Source of the DNA: Sphagnum magellanicum
Taxonomy: Eukaryota > Streptophyta > Sphagnopsida > Sphagnales > Sphagnaceae
NCBI GenBank assembly: GCA_021904315.1
Contig: CM038925.1
Location: 12,278,501 to 12,342,500 of the forward strand
DNA: 64,000 nucleotides
Direction of reading: 5' to 3'
The notes beneath the pieces are model-generated. The model ran no database searches, was not told the origin of the DNA, and saw nothing but the letters and a program-made list of their open reading frames with translations. This document shows positions 61,576 through 64,000 of the stretch, piece after piece (the stretch's first letter is position 1; the number at the start of each line of letters is the position of its first letter). The position numbers and the translations under genes are program-made.

Positions 61576-62422
61576 AGTGTTGAATTATGCACCATTGTTC
61601 ACCTTGTGGCAATAATTCTTTGGGATTAAGATTTCATATGCATTAACATTGTACAACTTACAACTTATTTTTTACCTTCCAAATCCCAATAGCAAGATTC
61701 CTAGTTCAATGTTAAATGATATGCAATTATTTGAATCCAAGATGCATTGCCAACAAATGTTGTATGTAACTCCTACTGCCTGTGTGCTATGGGATTTAAG
61801 CTTGTTAACCTTTCAAATGTACCTTGTAAGGATCAGTAGTTAATTTTCTATTTCTTAGAAGTGGTGTTATCTAAACTAACCACTAGCGATGAAATTGAGT
61901 GTTGGTTGGCTTTTTCAAGAAACTGAAAGGCATGTCCTTTGTCTACTCTTGTTTGTAGATGGACAAGGTTTTTTTACTCAAGGTAGAACTTTGGGATTTT
62001 CATTTAGGTTTGAATTGCTTTATGACAATTGTAGCTTGAATTGGATTAGAATTTGAAGGCCTTGTGAAGATTAGGGTTGTGTGTTCTAAGTGGGGTTTTA
62101 AATATCCATATTAGTTGCACAAAGCTTGATAGGTCCCTTGCAAATGAGCTATGGTTTGTGTAATTTGGTTGTAGTAATATTAGGGTAAACTTGGTCTAAC
62201 TCCATTTACCCCTCCCCCCCCCCACATTTGAAAGCAGATAGTCGATTCAAATGACTTGAACATTCATTTAGTCAAGCTTGGTATTTATTGGTAGTCCTAA
62301 CTTGTGAGGTGTTATGCAAGTTAGCATTACAAGTGACCACATCCAATTCAACAAGGCCAACAATGAGCCAAACATTAGTGAATGTCCCTTATTATTTTTA
62401 CTAGGTTTGAATTCATCTCTAG

Positions 62423-63263
62423 TGTCACAACCCTACTTTGAGAAAGTGTGAGGATGAAACTCACACTCCCGAAATTGGGACTTGGGAGTCCTTCGGGACT
62501 CCCAAAACTTCAGAGTTTGATTGCAGGGGTCAAAACACCTCGCATTGGGGCATTCTTTATATCATTAGAAAGCTATCAAAGTGCAAATGTCGAAAATGGA
62601 TTCGCATGGGCCATTTGGACATTTGCAACACATGTTATGGCAAAAAGAAGGGCCGGGAGTCATTGGCAATTGGCAATTTAACTCCCAACCACTAAAAGTC
62701 GGGAATCGACCCGACCCCGGTGCGTGCAGTTGAACTACGATACACTACTGGAAAGATCTCGAGGAGAGCTACAAGTTTGCTTTAATCCTCATCCTAATCG
62801 AAGGTCTGGGCAAAGAGTTATGACCTCGCAAAATCTCGAGAGTCCAAATCAGGACAGTTTCGGGACTCCTCCTTGGGAGTCCCGGGACAAAAAGCCATTC
62901 AAATGTAGGTGCCGCAAAGAGACGCAAAGAATACTATATGGGGGAAGGTGGTGGCTTCCCTCGAGTTCGGGTCGTGGTGAGTCTTGTGAATCTAGAGTTG
63001 CCCGTGGCTTGTTTTGGCACCAAAGGTGCTCCAGAAGGTGAATTAACCAACTTGTTAGTTGGTTTTATGCAAGTTCGAATAAGTAATTAAAGCTCGTCAC
63101 TCTTCCTAGTCCCATCCTGGAACTTCAACATGCCCCTCTATGCCCTTTAGTGCTGAGAGCTGGGAGTGTGCCTCGAGTTCCTCACAATTTCACTGTTTGA
63201 GTAACTTAGACCCATCTTGGGTCTAACTAGGAACTTGGGAGCGTGTCACTTGGGAGCACGTCA
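62423..63263 (+). mobile_element. Family G solo LTR with TCTAG target duplication
   Basis: 841 bp starting TGTCACAACCC and ending GAGCACGTCA, flanked by TCTAG on both sides (62,418-62,422; 63,264-63,268). It matches the copy at 53,783 along its length: TTCTTTATATCATT, AAGAAGGGC, GGGAATCGACCCGA, CTTCCTAGTCCCATCC. It also shows divergence and a duplicated 3' tip (GGGAGCGTGTCA then GGGAGCACGTCA). Confidence 0.88.
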
Positions 63264-63822
63264 TCTAGATTTACACCATTAGACCACTAACTAGATTGTA
63301 CTTCACTTGAAACTTTTGCTCATTAGGTCATCATTAAAATTCCACTCAAATGTCACTCTTGTAACAACATTTATATGTTCAATTTTTGCTAGTAGCCTTA
63401 ATTTGTATGGTATTGTGAATGTTGGCATTTCAAAAGACAACATCACATTTAGCAGCTCCAACAATTAGTGAAATTGGGGTTTGTGTCCCCCACCACCACG
63501 ATGTTTTAATGTTGAATTGAATTTGGTGGATTTACATCAGACATCCACTAGACCCATCTAATGAGTTTATGCCCATTAGGCCATCACTAGAAATTGTAGT
63601 AAAAATGTTTCGATCATTGATCTTCCATTAGATTTCCACTAGGCATTGTTTGGTATTACAACTTTACTAATTATGTACCAGCATCAACTACTAACCAACA
63701 AATATGACTTGTGGGTTCCATGTGGTTTTTGTAGGTGCTACCACCCAAGAAATGGTATGTGCATGGGAATTGGCCTGGTGATAATGCTTCGATTGTGTTG
63801 GGTCAAAATGGCAATAGTGGTG
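63264..63822. other. No recognisable feature
   Basis: Plain sequence between the family G LTR and element X3. Confidence 0.5.
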
Positions 63823-64000
63823 TGTGAGGATTTCTTGCACACTTCCACCACTAAAATATGCACTCACAAAAAACCCGGTTAGAAGTGGAACTACTATGTA
63901 GTTGAAGTCTAACGAGTTAGGTGGTTTGAGGTAAGTAATGAAATTTACTAAAAATCTAATGCGTTGTGTCCAAATCTCATGATTTTATTTTTATTTTATT
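63823..64000 (+). mobile_element. Element X3: 5' end of a third X element, cut by the window edge
   Basis: From TGTGAGGATTTCTTGC onward the 178 bp match 19,520-19,697 at about 96% by eye, including AAAAACCCGGTTAGAAG and ATGCGTTGTGTCCAAATC. It is in the same orientation as X2. The rest lies beyond the window, so it could be a solo copy or the 5' LTR of a complete retrotransposon. Confidence 0.85.

Larger units (their letters stand above)
58563..62422. other. Mostly non-coding DNA, no clear gene
   Basis: Open frames occur, including an acidic one at 59,692-59,985 described separately, but none shows a known family motif. A threefold repeat of about 32 bp (GCATTAGTTGCCATCC) lies at 61,490-61,575 and a C-run at about 62,211-62,224. 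Confidence 0.45.

Overview
The window looks like a transposon-rich intergenic tract of a plant nuclear genome. It is strongly A+T-rich by eye (not computed). It carries Copia-type LTR retrotransposon polyproteins, LTRs with initiator-Met-tRNA-type primer sites, a decayed Helitron Rep, CACTA-type non-autonomous elements, tRNA-like SINEs and one plant A-type cytochrome P450 with GT-AG introns. I cannot place the species. Long duplications and nested insertions suggest a large land-plant genome.

Layout. 1-1,032: a fold-back repeat and plain AT-rich DNA. 1,033-12,622: an 11.6-kb non-coding repeat (copy 1) with its own ancient internal tandem duplication, a CACTA MITE and two SINEs. 12,738-14,385: a 5' LTR, primer site and decayed pol of one Copia family (B). 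14,386-14,643: the 3' end of an unrelated LTR family (G). 14,833-24,184: a second Copia (A), decayed but complete from gag to the 3' LTR, split by two insertions. 24,185-28,414: decayed coding relics. 28,415-30,587 (minus strand): the P450, the only gene here that looks intact. 31,086-39,435: copy 2 of the large repeat, with a 3.4-kb internal deletion. 39,436-45,867: mostly featureless AT-rich DNA holding a Copia-A solo LTR. 45,868-50,114: a Helitron Rep relic truncated before its helicase. 50,347-52,305: partial copy 3 of the large repeat. 53,600-55,348: a truncated Copia-A whose LTR holds a family G solo LTR. 56,217-58,562: a 2.3-kb CACTA-type element. 62,423-63,263: another family G solo LTR. 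63,823-64,000: the 5' edge of a third element of the kind inserted in Copia-A.

Most unusual finding. The two insertions in Copia-A (16,731-19,183 and 19,520-22,162) have related ends (TGTGAG...CTCACA) and exact 5-bp target duplications (AGATG; TTACT). They lie in opposite orientations. Each carries, near its 3' end and in its own sense, a copy of the same small unrecognised protein (core W-x-VPG-x-x-HY-x-WL-x-GP, tail RILDFLQL). TG...CA ends plus 5-bp duplications fit very long solo LTRs that contain an open reading frame. The surrounding DNA of the two copies has diverged beyond my ability to align it, but the protein core has not. This is the best candidate for an undescribed system.

Apart from the P450, and perhaps the 137-aa LTR-embedded ORF, the coding sequences here are broken. 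Many of the stops look like C-to-T or G-to-A changes, as expected for old methylated transposons.
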